Positions 44,406 through 52,821 of a DNA stretch of 64,000 nucleotides are shown piece by piece. Source of the DNA: Bryobacterales bacterium (GTDB taxonomy: Bacteria; Acidobacteriota; Terriglobia; Bryobacterales; Bryobacteraceae); NCBI GenBank assembly GCA_003164035.1, contig PLRS01000162.1, forward strand, positions 153,053 to 217,052. The letters are read 5' to 3'. Numbering within the stretch: position 1 is the stretch's first letter; every line of letters begins with the position of its first letter. Under the pieces are notes generated by a model. That model did not search any database. It was given only the letters and a program-made list of their open reading frames with translations, and was not told the DNA's origin. The position numbers were made by a program, and so were the translations under genes.

Positions 44406-44619
44406 TCACCCACCGGATCAGATGCATACGCTTCTGATAGACGCACACTCCCCCCAGGGCCAGCGCCAGCGCTTTGGAGGACAGCACACCCAGCGCCGGG
44501 CCGGCGTGCATCATCACGCGGATAAAGGGGCTGGCTTCGGCGGCGCCCACCTTGAACCCTACCAGGGTCGTCAGCAGATCGAGGAGCTGCAAATAGAGGA
44601 AAACTTGGGTCAGAGCCAT
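44350..44619 (-). CDS. small membrane protein (DUF5658-like)
   Basis: The 89 residues have helices at LTQVFLYLQLLDLLTTLVGF, LGVLSSKALALALGGVCVYQ and YGALVIWNLAVILA. The pattern D-x-x-T-T-x-x-G followed by E-x-x-P resembles DUF5658 membrane proteins of unknown function. Its final 18 codons and stop fall in the second unit of a 150-bp tandem duplication, so a second copy of its 3' end lies just downstream. Confidence 0.7.
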   Translation of the reverse strand: MALTQVFLYLQLLDLLTTLVGFKVGAAEASPFIRVMMHAGPALGVLSSKALALALGGVCVYQKRMHLIRWVSYWYGALVIWNLAVILAK

Positions 44620-44805
44620 TGATTTGGGTTCCGAAGCCTCACAATCTCAACTCAGATTGTAGTCGTAAACCGCCTTAATTCTTAGGGTTATTCGTACGGT
44701 TTGTACCGCCCGGACCAGTGTGGGTGTGGTACTTGGCACGGCGTTTCGGCGCCGGAGGGTGCCATCGTGCCATCGGGTGGAACTCTCCGGGTGGAAGGGA
44801 GCGCG

Positions 44806-44811
44806 TATAAT
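44806..44811 (+). promoter_or_regulatory. TATAAT box very close to groES
   Basis: A perfect TATAAT ends only seven bases before the groES ATG. A transcript from it would begin at or next to the ATG and so be leaderless. No convincing -35 hexamer lies 17 bases upstream, and no CIRCE operator is seen. Confidence 0.4.
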
Positions 44812-44818
44812 CAAAGGC

Positions 44819-45106
44819 ATGTCATTGCGCCCCCTGCACGATCATATATTGGTGACCCTTCTCGACGAAGGCGAACAAACCCGCGGCGGGATCGTCATTC
44901 CCGATAGTGCCAAGGAGAAGCCCCAGCAGGCCGAAGTGAAAGCCGTGGGCAACGGCAAGCTGACCGAGAACGGGGAGCGCGCGGCCCCGGACGTCAAAGC
45001 GGGCGACCGTATCCTGTTCGGCAAGTTTTCGGGATCGGAGATCAAAATCGACGGAGTCGAGTACCTCATCCTGCGGGAAGACGAGATTCTCGGGGTGCTG
45101 GAATAG
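44819..45106 (+). CDS. groES: co-chaperonin GroES
   Basis: GroES caps the GroEL chamber during protein folding. The 95-residue protein has the typical start ([20 protein letters not shown]), the mobile loop [18 protein letters not shown], and the closing ending [16 protein letters not shown]. In most bacteria groEL follows directly. Here an OmpH-like gene follows, so groEL must be elsewhere and this may be one of several groES copies. The ATG at 44819 has only a too-close AAAGG upstream. Confidence 0.95.
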   Translation: MSLRPLHDHILVTLLDEGEQTRGGIVIPDSAKEKPQQAEVKAVGNGKLTENGERAAPDVKAGDRILFGKFSGSEIKIDGVEYLILREDEILGVLE

Positions 45107-45154
45107 GCTGTGCTACCCTATACTTTTCAATACCCGAACTTCAGGAGTTTTTTC

Positions 45155-45679
45155 ATGTCTTTTGCTACGCTGCTCAGGCCGCTGGTGGTTTGTTCGGCCT
45201 TGATGGCAGCCAGCCAGATGGCAACGGCGCAGGTGAAAGTGGCGGTGGTCAACCTGCAGAAGGCGGTCTTCGATACCGCCGAGATCAAGAAGGCCGACGC
45301 GGAAATGCAGGCCCGCTATAAACCTCGCTCGGACAAACTGCAGCAGCTTCAGGAGCAGATCCAGCGGGTGGCGCAGCAGTTGCAAACCGGCGGCGACAAA
45401 TTGACCCAGCAGGCCCAGCTCGATTTGCAGACCCAGGGGCAGACGCTGCAGCGGCAGGCGCAGCGGCTGCAGGAGGAGTTGCAGCAGGACGTGCAGGCCG
45501 ACCGCAACGAGATTTTGAGCAAGAGCTCGCAGAAGATGAGCGACGTGATCAAGAAACTGGCCGAGGAGAAGGGCGTGGACCTGATCGTGGATTCGGCCAC
45601 GACCCTGTACTTCAAGCCCACCATGGAGCTTACCGCCGACGCCACCGCCGCTTACGATAAGACGTATCCTGTAAAGTAG
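45155..45679 (+). CDS. OmpH/Skp-family periplasmic chaperone
   Basis: Skp-like proteins hold outer-membrane proteins in the periplasm. The 174 residues have a signal peptide (LVVCSALMAASQMATAQ). The family start VKVAVVNLQKAVFDTAEIKK follows, then a long Gln-rich coiled coil and the closing strand GVDLIVDSATTLYFKP. CAGGAG lies before the ATG at 45155. The frame is open slightly upstream of that start. Confidence 0.9.
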   Translation: MSFATLLRPLVVCSALMAASQMATAQVKVAVVNLQKAVFDTAEIKKADAEMQARYKPRSDKLQQLQEQIQRVAQQLQTGGDKLTQQAQLDLQTQGQTLQRQAQRLQEELQQDVQADRNEILSKSSQKMSDVIKKLAEEKGVDLIVDSATTLYFKPTMELTADATAAYDKTYPVK

Positions 45680-45687
45680 GAAAGAAA

Positions 45688-46125
45688 GTGGCCGGCTATC
45701 TGGATCACTACGGCGCGGGCGAGGAACGCCGCGCGAGAACCGTCAAGATCGTATTGTTCTCGGTATTAGCCCTGATCGTAATCGGCGGCCCTCTGACGTT
45801 CTATTTCTACGATTGGCGGCAGGAGCACGAAGTCAATCGCTTCTTCGAGCTGTTGGCGGCGAAGGACTATACCGGCGCCTACGCCCTGTGGGGTTGCACG
45901 GCGGCCAAGCCCTGCAGGGGCTATTCGCAGGCGGCTTTCCTGCAGGATTGGGGCCCGCCGCGCGACGTCTCGCACCCCAAAATCACGCGTAGCCGCTCGT
46001 GCGGCTCGGGGGTGATCGTCACCGCCCGGTTCGGCAACAACCAATTGGAGCATTTCTGGGTACAGCGGGACGATCGGACCATCGGTTTTTCGCCCTTTCC
46101 CGGTTGCCCGGTGCGGGCGAAATAG
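45688..46125 (+). CDS. membrane-anchored NTF2-like small protein
   Basis: The 145 residues have one N-terminal membrane helix (IVLFSVLALIVIGGPLTFYF) and a soluble domain beginning EHEVNRFFELLAAKDYTGAY, a helix pattern like NTF2/DUF4878-type domains. Two Cys pairs could form disulfides in the periplasm. The start is a GTG eight bases after the OmpH stop. It is probably cotranscribed with the chaperone. The function is unknown. Confidence 0.7.
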   Translation: MAGYLDHYGAGEERRARTVKIVLFSVLALIVIGGPLTFYFYDWRQEHEVNRFFELLAAKDYTGAYALWGCTAAKPCRGYSQAAFLQDWGPPRDVSHPKITRSRSCGSGVIVTARFGNNQLEHFWVQRDDRTIGFSPFPGCPVRAK

Positions 46126-46139
46126 GCGGACCAAATTCG

Positions 46140-46412
46140 ATGGACGAACGAGCTTACTACAGCGAATCCCAAACCACCAAACCGGCGCAGCTTCACTGCC
46201 CCTATTGCGGGGCGTCCGAGAGCTACGAACTCCACTGGGTGGTGCGCAAGAAAAAAGACCGGCTCCCGCCCGGCGCCGACGAACGCGACCGCGCCAAGTT
46301 CCAGAAGGCCCAAAGCTACATGGTGCTGGTGGACGACAAGGTCGCCTGCAAGAACCTCCGCTGCCGCAAGCGCTTCGATATTTCCGGCGTGAAAAGTATG
46401 GCGTTTATCTGA
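46140..46412 (+). CDS. small zinc-ribbon-like protein
   Basis: The 90 residues have two Cys clusters, CPYCGASE near residue 20 and CKNLRCRKRFD near residue 75, which could bind one zinc. The middle is basic and helical (KKKDRLPPGADERDRAKFQK). It follows the previous gene by 14 bases. The last eight bases overlap the end of the convergent cupin gene. The family is not known to me. Confidence 0.7.
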   Translation: MDERAYYSESQTTKPAQLHCPYCGASESYELHWVVRKKKDRLPPGADERDRAKFQKAQSYMVLVDDKVACKNLRCRKRFDISGVKSMAFI

Positions 46413-46776
46413 GGGCAGCGAAGGTTTCAGCCGCGACCCGGTCGGCGCGATGGCCGCCAAATGCGTGGATGGTCCTGGTCCCGGCCACAACTTCACCGCC
46501 GTGCGGCACGCCGCGCGGAATGAAATATTCCTCCCCGGCCTTCACTGGAATGCGCTCGCCGCCAACGATCAAGGTGTAGCGACCCTGCAGGACCGCCATG
46601 TATTCGTCGTAGTCGTGAGAGTGCGGCGCCGAGGCCGCGGTTTCGCGGCAGGTCCAAAACGCCATCTGGCTTCCCTCCGCTCCGTCGAAAATGTAACCTT
46701 CAACTCCCGGTGTTGCCTGGCTGGTTTTCACGATCCTGTTGGCCGGGTGTCTCATGAATTCGGGGAAGTTGTCCAT
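46405..46776 (-). CDS. cupin-domain protein
   Basis: The single cupin barrel has the first motif APHSHDYDEYMAVLQGRYTL (metal ligands His, His and Glu) and a second GEEYFIPRGVPHGGEV with the last His. It may bind a metal and act as a sugar- or amino-acid-related enzyme or sensor. I prefer the ATG at 46776; a GTG at 46797 is the alternative. It is a single-gene unit, with repeats on its upstream side. Confidence 0.85.
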   Translation of the reverse strand: MDNFPEFMRHPANRIVKTSQATPGVEGYIFDGAEGSQMAFWTCRETAASAPHSHDYDEYMAVLQGRYTLIVGGERIPVKAGEEYFIPRGVPHGGEVVAGTRTIHAFGGHRADRVAAETFAALR

Positions 46777-46813
46777 AGCTACGAAATAGTGTGGCACGGT
46801 AAGCGGCAGGAGG

Positions 46814-46957
46814 GCGGTCAGCGGTCAGCTTTCAGCTTAGACCGGAAGAAGTGCCGGAGGAATCTAATCTAATCTCGACACGGCAGGCAAGAATGTCCGC
46901 GCCACGGAAAAGGCGGCGTTAGCTGAAAGCTGATAGCTGAGCGCTGACAGCTTTCAG
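46814..46957. repeat. TCAGC-type repeat pair between cupin and DUF4159 genes
   Basis: GCGGTCAGCGGTCAGCTTTC (46814-46833) and the opposite-facing AGCTGAAAGCTGATAGCTG to CAGCTTTCAG (46921-46957) enclose about 80 bases. They resemble the repeats around the adenosine-kinase gene. The last bases provide the stop codon of the DUF4159 gene. Confidence 0.65.
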
Positions 46958-47793
46958 TGCGTCATCGCGTACACGATATAGTTCACGCCCATGCGGATGG
47001 CTTGATCGGAAAACTTGGAGGGATAGTAAGGATCGTCGGCCCACTCCCAGGCGTCGCCGATATCGGAGTTGAAGGAAATTGCCACCAGGATGCGGCCCTT
47101 ATCGTCGTAGATGGCGCGCCAGTGAGCGCCCTTGCCATCGGCGTATTTGTAACCCATGCGTAAGTGGGCCTGGCCGGGAATCTGCAGCTTCTCGCCGATG
47201 TCGTAGACCGTGTGGAAGATGGGGTCGTCGTCGGGAATGTCCTGAATGGGCCGGTCGGGAAAGGCTTTGCGGATGCGGGTTTCGAACTCGCGCCATTCCG
47301 CCCCGCCGTGAAAATCGTCGGCCATGAAGAAGCCGCCGCGCAGCAGGTACTCGCGCATTTCGGCGGACTCGCGGCCGGTCAATCCCCATTCGCCCACCTG
47401 CACCGCGTAGAGCCACGGCCAGTCGAAGGCGTCGCCTTCGTCCAGGTTAACGCACTGCTCGGCGGAGCGGGTTTGAATGCGGGTGAGGCGGCGAACGGCC
47501 AGCGAGAAATGGCGGTCGGCGCGAGGGAAGTCCTGGGTCCACAACGAAACCCCCATGTGCCAGTCCAGATCGCGGCCCTCGTAACCGTTGAGGGGCCCGG
47601 GGGGAAACATGAGGCGGGCAAAAGCCCACTCGGCGTTGTCGGCGTAATCGGAAGGCAGCGGGATCTCGCCCAGCCGGTACTCTACTCCGGGGAATTGGCG
47701 GAAGGGCCGCTGCGCGTCGAGCGCGCCTAGCGACAGCGCGGCCGCAAGAGCGGCCAATCCTCCCCTCGCCCATCGCCGCGGTTCGCGGTCCAT
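46954..47793 (-). CDS. DUF4159-domain exported protein
   Basis: The 279 residues begin with a signal peptide (GGLAALAAALSLGALDAQ) and contain the DUF4159 pattern: WPWLYAVQVGEWGLTGRESA, then LLRGGFFMADDFHGGAEWRE and the end GVNYIVYAMTH. This domain resembles a glutamine-amidotransferase-like fold and is common in Acidobacteria and Planctomycetes with MoxR/DUF58 operons, none of which is here. The role is unknown. The stop codon lies in a repeat. Confidence 0.85.
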   Translation of the reverse strand: MDREPRRWARGGLAALAAALSLGALDAQRPFRQFPGVEYRLGEIPLPSDYADNAEWAFARLMFPPGPLNGYEGRDLDWHMGVSLWTQDFPRADRHFSLAVRRLTRIQTRSAEQCVNLDEGDAFDWPWLYAVQVGEWGLTGRESAEMREYLLRGGFFMADDFHGGAEWREFETRIRKAFPDRPIQDIPDDDPIFHTVYDIGEKLQIPGQAHLRMGYKYADGKGAHWRAIYDDKGRILVAISFNSDIGDAWEWADDPYYPSKFSDQAIRMGVNYIVYAMTH

Positions 47794-47812
47794 TGCTTAC
47801 AAGAATACCGCG

Positions 47813-47840
47813 TTTGCCGCTCCCGAAACGCTGGTATAAT
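47813..47840 (+). promoter_or_regulatory. putative promoter of the phoH-ybeY-corC-era operon
   Basis: TTTGCC (47813-47818) and TATAAT (47835-47840) are 16 bases apart. The leader to the phoH ATG is about 115 bases. It lies just after the divergent DUF4159 start. Confidence 0.5.
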
Positions 47841-47961
47841 TCAGGGAGATGGTAGTTAACCGCCCGCACCAGCGGGTTGTCGAAGGTTCGTTCCTTTCCC
47901 ATCGCAGCGCGGTTTCCTGTCCGGTTTCCATTTCAACAGGGAGGTATCCACCGCTCTTTCA

Positions 47962-48990
47962 ATGAAAGCCAGTGTGCGCATTCTCCGCGGCGTGGAAAGC
48001 CTGTTTGGCACACGCGACGAAAATATCCGGTTGATCGAGAACGGCTTCAACGTTCACACTCAACTGCTGGACGGCAATCTCGAAATCGAAGGCGAAGAGT
48101 CCGGGGTGGCGCGCCTCCAGAGCATTCTGGAAGACTACAATACGCTGCTGCGGGAAGGCCACGTCTTTAATAACGGCGACCTCAACAGCTACCTGCGGGT
48201 AGTGGCGGCGGATCCGGAAGTCACGCTGCGCGCCCTGGTATCGAGCGGACGGCAGCGCAGTTTCGGCAAAAAGGTTCTGGCCCCGCGTTCGATCAACCAG
48301 CGCCGTTACCTGGAAGCTATCGAACGCTACGACCTGGTATTCGGCATCGGCCCGGCCGGCACCGGCAAAACCTACCTGGCCGTGGCCATGGCGATTTCGG
48401 CCCTGCTCGCCAAGCAGGTAGCGCGTATCATCCTGACCCGTCCGGCGGTGGAAGCCGGCGAGCGGCTGGGCTTCCTGCCGGGTACCCTGCAGGAAAAAAT
48501 CGACCCCTACCTGCGCCCGCTCTACGATGCGCTCTTCGACATGCTGGAGAGCGACCGGGTGGAAAAACTGCTGGAGCGCAACGTCATCGAAGTCGCCCCC
48601 ATCGCCTTCATGCGCGGCCGTACCCTGAACGACAGCTTCATTATTCTGGACGAAGCCCAAAACTCCACCTCCGAGCAGATGAAGATGGTGCTGACCCGGC
48701 AGGGCTTCAATTCCAAAATGGTGGTGAACGGCGACGTGACTCAGATCGACCTGCCCACCGGGCGCCGCAGCGGCCTGATGGACGCCACCGAGGTGCTCCG
48801 CGGGGTGGAAGGCATCAGCTTCGTGCAGTTCGACGAGAAGGACGTGGTCCGCCACACGCTGGTGCAGCGCATCGTCAAAGCCTACGAGCGCTACAACGAG
48901 GCGATCGGCGCGGGCCGCCAGCTTTCGCTCAAACTGGCCGAACCCGAAACCGCGCCGGAGGCGGCCGCGGAAACGGCGCCGCAGGCCTGA
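47962..48990 (+). CDS. phoH: PhoH-family ATPase (YbeZ)
   Basis: PhoH/YbeZ is an RNA-associated ATPase that works with YbeY in rRNA and ribosome quality control. The 342 residues have an N-terminal KH-like part and the ATPase with Walker A GPAGTGKTYLAVAMA, TRPAVEAGERLGFLPGTLQE and Walker B SFIILDEAQNSTSEQMKMVL. A short Ala/Glu-rich tail ends it. It is the first gene of the typical ybeZ-ybeY-corC run. Confidence 0.95.
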   Translation: MKASVRILRGVESLFGTRDENIRLIENGFNVHTQLLDGNLEIEGEESGVARLQSILEDYNTLLREGHVFNNGDLNSYLRVVAADPEVTLRALVSSGRQRSFGKKVLAPRSINQRRYLEAIERYDLVFGIGPAGTGKTYLAVAMAISALLAKQVARIILTRPAVEAGERLGFLPGTLQEKIDPYLRPLYDALFDMLESDRVEKLLERNVIEVAPIAFMRGRTLNDSFIILDEAQNSTSEQMKMVLTRQGFNSKMVVNGDVTQIDLPTGRRSGLMDATEVLRGVEGISFVQFDEKDVVRHTLVQRIVKAYERYNEAIGAGRQLSLKLAEPETAPEAAAETAPQA

Positions 48991-48999
48991 AGCCTTTCC

Positions 49000-49536
49000 A
49001 TGTCCGGCAGCGAAGGCAGTACGGTTACATTTCGGCGCAGGCAGCCAAACCCGGATAGCGCATCCCTGCTGCGCTTCGCCCGCCGCCTCCAGCGCGAAGT
49101 GGCCAAGGGCAAGCCCTTCGACTGCCTGGTGGCCGGCGACGCTGAACTGCGCCGCCTGAACCGTGAATTCCGCGGCAAGGATTACGCCACCGACGTGCTC
49201 TCCTTCCCCGCCCCTGCCGGGATGGAGAAGGCGCTCGTCGCCAGTCGCAAGCGCTTAGGCCCTGGAGAGAAGAGCGGGACGAGGGCGTCCCGCGCGGACC
49301 GGGGGGTCCGCCCCACTTTGGGCGACATCGCCATTTCTCTGGCGCGCGCGCGAGCCCAGGCACGCGCCTTCGGACATACTACCGAAAGCGAGATCCGGAT
49401 ATTGATCCTGCACGGGCTGCTGCACCTGCTGGGCATGGACCACGAGACCGACGGCGGCCGGATGGCCCGCGCCGAAGCGCGCTGGCGGGCGCGGCTGGGC
49501 CTGCCCGGCGGCCTGATCGAACGGGTGCGGGCATGA
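49000..49536 (+). CDS. ybeY: endoribonuclease YbeY with an in-frame repeat insertion
   Basis: YbeY is a zinc RNase that matures 16S rRNA and checks late 70S ribosomes. The metal-binding motif HGLLHLLGMDHE is intact. Between DVLSFPAPAG and LGDIAIS, where most relatives have only a few residues, lie about 30 residues (from MEKALVASRKRLGPGEKSG to RGVRPT). They are encoded by two adjacent palindromes at 49274-49311 and their flanks. The gene therefore looks enlarged by a repeat but still active. It overlaps the corC start. Confidence 0.9.
   Translation: MSGSEGSTVTFRRRQPNPDSASLLRFARRLQREVAKGKPFDCLVAGDAELRRLNREFRGKDYATDVLSFPAPAGMEKALVASRKRLGPGEKSGTRASRADRGVRPTLGDIAISLARARAQARAFGHTTESEIRILILHGLLHLLGMDHETDGGRMARAEARWRARLGLPGGLIERVRA
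49274..49311. repeat. double palindrome inside ybeY
   Basis: GCGGGACGAGGGCGTCCCGC (49274-49293) and GCGGACCGGGGGGTCCGC (49294-49311) stand side by side. They are read through in frame and encode part of an insertion not found in ordinary YbeY proteins. Confidence 0.85.
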
Positions 49537-50771
49537 GCTACGCGTTCGCGATATTGGCGCTGGCCTGCGCTCCGCTGTTGGGCGTCGTCACCTTCGTGCA
49601 GCTTCTGTACCTGGAAAGCCTGCGCCTGCGCACCCGCGACCTGCCCGCCCTGAAATTCTTCAAGGACACGCTGGAAGAGAAACTCGGCCTCGAAACCGAA
49701 CAGGGCGCGGGCACGTTTTCCCTCATCAAGCACACCCTGCTGGTGCTGCTCGGCATCTTCTGTTTCGGCTGGCTGGAAGACAGCGTCTGGCAGGCCGTGC
49801 TGGCCGGCTGGCTGACCATGGCCGCGGCCGCTTACGCGTTGCCGCAACTGCTCTATCGCCGCACCGGCGCCCATTGGCTGCTGGGGCTGGTGGCTCCGCT
49901 GCGCGCCCTGGCCTGGATCGCGCGCCCCTGCGCCGCCCTGCTCGAATTCTTCCAGTCGCTGGTGGACCTGGCCGACGAGGGCCATCCCAACAAGGAAGCG
50001 CCCTCCACCGAGGAGAACATCGAAGCCCTGATTTCGGCCGGCGCCGAAGAAGGCCTCATCGAGGAGGACGACCGCAAGCTGATTCAATCGGTGGTCGAGT
50101 TCGGCGACAAGGTGGTGCGCCAGGTGATGACGCCGCGCCCCAACATCGTGGCCATCGGCGCCGAGGCCACCCTGGAGACCCTCCGCCGCCTGGTGATTCA
50201 CGAGCAGTATTCGCGCATCCCGGTATATGAGCAGAACATCGACCAGGTGATCGGCTTCGTCCACGTGCGGGACATGTTCGAGCTCGAAGAGGACCAGCGC
50301 GACCGCCCCGTGAGGGAACTGGCGCGGCCCATTCCTTCCGTGCCGGAAACCAAGCCGGTCAACGACCTGATGCGCTACATGCAGCAGGAAAACACACATA
50401 TGGTGATGGTGGTGGACGAGTACGGCAATACGGCCGGTCTGGCGACGATGGAGGACCTGCTCGAAGTCATCATCGGCGAAATCCGCGATGAGCACGAACC
50501 AGCCAGCGATGTGACCGACGACGGCCACGGCGGCTTCATCGTTTCCGGCAGTTTCGATCTGGCGCGCGTGCCCGAGCTGTTCGAGTCTTTTCACCGCGAG
50601 GAAGACATCGAGTCGACCACCATCGGCGGCCTGGTCAGCGAATGGCTGGGCCGCGTGCCCAAACCCGGAGAATGGGTGGATAGGGACGGCATTCGCGTCA
50701 CCGTGCTGGCCGGCGACGAGCTGCGCATCGAGCAGGTGCGCATCGGCAAATCGGAAAAGGTGGCCCAATGA
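49533..50771 (+). CDS. corC: HlyC/CorC-family CBS-domain membrane protein
   Basis: The 412 residues have a DUF21-type membrane part (three helices), two CBS domains (VMTPRPNIVAIGAEATLETL, then NTHMVMVVDEYGNTAGLATM) and the C-terminal CorC/HlyC domain (STTIGGLVSEWLGRVPKPGE). Members are linked to magnesium or cobalt efflux. Overlaps of four bases with ybeY and era show tight coupling. Confidence 0.92.
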   Translation: MSYAFAILALACAPLLGVVTFVQLLYLESLRLRTRDLPALKFFKDTLEEKLGLETEQGAGTFSLIKHTLLVLLGIFCFGWLEDSVWQAVLAGWLTMAAAAYALPQLLYRRTGAHWLLGLVAPLRALAWIARPCAALLEFFQSLVDLADEGHPNKEAPSTEENIEALISAGAEEGLIEEDDRKLIQSVVEFGDKVVRQVMTPRPNIVAIGAEATLETLRRLVIHEQYSRIPVYEQNIDQVIGFVHVRDMFELEEDQRDRPVRELARPIPSVPETKPVNDLMRYMQQENTHMVMVVDEYGNTAGLATMEDLLEVIIGEIRDEHEPASDVTDDGHGGFIVSGSFDLARVPELFESFHREEDIESTTIGGLVSEWLGRVPKPGEWVDRDGIRVTVLAGDELRIEQVRIGKSEKVAQ

Positions 50772-51700
50772 GCGAAACACCGCGCGCCGGCGAAGCTTTC
50801 CGTTCGGGCTTCGTTTCCCTGATCGGACGCCCCAACGCCGGCAAGTCCACCCTGCTGAACGCCCTGGTGGGGCAGAAGGTGGCCATCGTCGCCGACAAAC
50901 CGCAGACCACCCGCACCGCCATCCAGGGCGTGCTAACCCTGCCCGGCGCGCAGATCGTGTTTGTCGATACGCCCGGAATTCATAAAGCCGATTCGTCGCT
51001 CAACAAGCGCCTGATGGACACCGTCCGCGGCGCGGTGGAGGAGCGCGACGCCCTGGTGCTGGTGGTGGACGCCAGCCGCGCCTTCGGTCCCGAGGACCAG
51101 GGCGCCATCGATCTGGCCGGCAAGACCGGGACTCCGGTAATTCTGGTTCTCAACAAGATCGACTTAGTCAAGGATAAGTCCCGCCTGTTGCCGCTCATCG
51201 ACCATTACCGGAAGTTATTCGACTTCGCCGCCTGTGTCCCGATTTCGGCCGCGCGCGGCGACGGCATCGACATCCTGCGCCAGGAGATTCTGACGCGACT
51301 GCCCGAAGGCCCGGCGTATTTCCCGGAGGATTACGTCACCGATCAGCCCGAGCGTTTCCTGGCCGCCGAGTTGATCCGCGAGAAGGTTCTGGCGGCAACC
51401 CGCGAAGAAGTGCCGCATTCGGTCGCCGTCATTGTCGACCGCTGGGAGGAGACTCCCAAGCTGACGCGCATCTACGCCACCATCCATGTGGAGCGCGACG
51501 GCCAGAAAGCCATTGTGATCGGCGCCAAAGCCGCCACCCTCAAACAAATCGGAACCGCCGCCCGCCAGGAGATGGAACGTCTGTTCGGGTTTCACATCTA
51601 TCTGGATCTGCACGTCCACGTCCAGCCCGGCTGGCGTGAGCAAGCCGCCTACCTGAACGCCCTGGACTGGCACAATTCGCGTGGCGGCCCGGCCGAGTGA
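50768..51700 (+). CDS. era: GTPase Era
   Basis: Era binds 16S rRNA and helps assemble the 30S subunit. The 310 residues show GTP motifs G1 GRPNAGKSTLLNAL, G3 DTPGIHK and G4 NKIDL, and the C-terminal KH domain with KAIVIGAKAATLKQIGTAAR. It closes the ybeZ-ybeY-corC-era operon, whose members serve ribosome maturation. Confidence 0.97.
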   Translation: MSETPRAGEAFRSGFVSLIGRPNAGKSTLLNALVGQKVAIVADKPQTTRTAIQGVLTLPGAQIVFVDTPGIHKADSSLNKRLMDTVRGAVEERDALVLVVDASRAFGPEDQGAIDLAGKTGTPVILVLNKIDLVKDKSRLLPLIDHYRKLFDFAACVPISAARGDGIDILRQEILTRLPEGPAYFPEDYVTDQPERFLAAELIREKVLAATREEVPHSVAVIVDRWEETPKLTRIYATIHVERDGQKAIVIGAKAATLKQIGTAARQEMERLFGFHIYLDLHVHVQPGWREQAAYLNALDWHNSRGGPAE

Positions 51701-51727
51701 GCCGCTGCGGTGGAGGCTGCCGCCTAC

Positions 51728-52216
51728 TTAGGCGGCCATCACTTTCTGGGCCGGGGAAGCAGTCGGCTCCTCGGCGCCCTGCGCGGCGATGGGCCGAACC
51801 CGCTTGGCCTGCCCGGCATTCCATTCGTGAGCCAGCACCAGGTACACAATCGCCAGGTTGTGAACGAACAGGTCCAGTTGGGTGCGCGTGGCGCTCTCGG
51901 GCGTGAGTTCCTGGGCCCGGGCTACCAGGCTGGACAACGCCACCGGCTCCTCGCCAATGTGTGACAGATAGGCGGCGACATCGCGCTTCTGTTCGAGCAG
52001 CGATAATTTCAGCCAGCCGTCCAGAATCTGTTGGTGCAGCCGCCGCGCCGCCGATTCGACCGCCGACCTCCCGGTCTCTGTCGCCGCACCCAGTGGATGG
52101 AAATCCCGAAACGTGCGCAACGCGACCAGTTGGCCAAACACCGAGTTTTGATTCGCGATCAGGTCGTTCACTTCGGGCGCGCCGGTCTGCCCGAGTGCCA
52201 GGACGGGTGAACTCAT
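51728..52216 (-). CDS. hypothetical helical protein
   Basis: AAAGGAGTT precedes the ATG at 52216 at good spacing. The 162 residues are almost fully helical (LIANQNSVFGQLVALRTFRD, then RRLHQQILDGWLKLSLLEQK, and LVHN-like text near the end), with no membrane segment or known motif. It stands alone between era and the ferredoxin gene on the opposite strand to era. Confidence 0.7.
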   Translation of the reverse strand: MSSPVLALGQTGAPEVNDLIANQNSVFGQLVALRTFRDFHPLGAATETGRSAVESAARRLHQQILDGWLKLSLLEQKRDVAAYLSHIGEEPVALSSLVARAQELTPESATRTQLDLFVHNLAIVYLVLAHEWNAGQAKRVRPIAAQGAEEPTASPAQKVMAA

Positions 52217-52371
52217 TCGACAACTCCTTTGCCGGCGGGTCGTCGGGTGAAACATCAAACCGAACTCGCCGGTACTCGGAATCTTACTAGGAGCCATCGG
52301 GCGCGAACAAGACGCAACTTGGTTAGCGCTCCGGTTATACCGAGCGCCATGATAGTACTGAACCCGGCCGC

Positions 52372-52623
52372 TCAGTTGTAGTGGTTGGCGTTGATGTCGG
52401 CGAAATGCGCCTGTTCGGCGGGCAAGTCCTCCAAAGTGTAGATCGAATTGGTCGGGCAAACCGGGATGCACGCGCCGCAATCGATGCAATCCGCCGGATT
52501 GACGTAGAGCTGCGGCGCTTCGGCAAAGGCCGGCTCATCCTGCTTGGGATGAATGCAGTCCACGGGACAAGCCTGGACGCACAGTTCGTCTTTGGTACAT
52601 GTATCGGTAATTACGTAGGCCAT
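52372..52623 (-). CDS. fdxA: ferredoxin with two iron-sulfur clusters (FdxA-like)
   Basis: The 83 residues start MAYVITDTCTKDELCVQACP, then VDCIHPKQDEPAFAEAP and DCIDCGACIPVCPTNSIYTL. The second motif binds a [4Fe-4S] cluster. The first has a modified spacing (C-x5-C-x3-CP), as in seven-iron FdxA-type ferredoxins. It should pass electrons at low potential. The frame is open upstream to 52776, but only this start gives the family N-terminus. Confidence 0.88.
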   Translation of the reverse strand: MAYVITDTCTKDELCVQACPVDCIHPKQDEPAFAEAPQLYVNPADCIDCGACIPVCPTNSIYTLEDLPAEQAHFADINANHYN

Positions 52624-52821
52624 GCCTGCGGGGCTGCAATCGTCGGGCCAACCCTCTGGCGGTGCCAAGTTGCAGAAAACAGGATGCGAAATTCCACATT
52701 TAGTCTTCCGCGGTTGGGGCAAATGACGCACATTGACCGGCTTTCGCCGGCCGTTGCCCAAAAAGCCGCGTTTCATGCCGCACGTCTTCTTGTCCGCGCG
52801 GCGCTACGCTAGAATTTCATC

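Noticed and set aside
44060..44446. Minus-strand frame of 128 codons with an internal protein repeat
   Set aside because: The repeat comes from the 150-bp DNA duplication read in a non-native frame; the real gene is the small membrane protein at 44350-44619.
49182..50780. Minus-strand frame of 532 codons opposite ybeY and corC
   Set aside because: Shadow of a well-identified operon; no start signal and no domain pattern.
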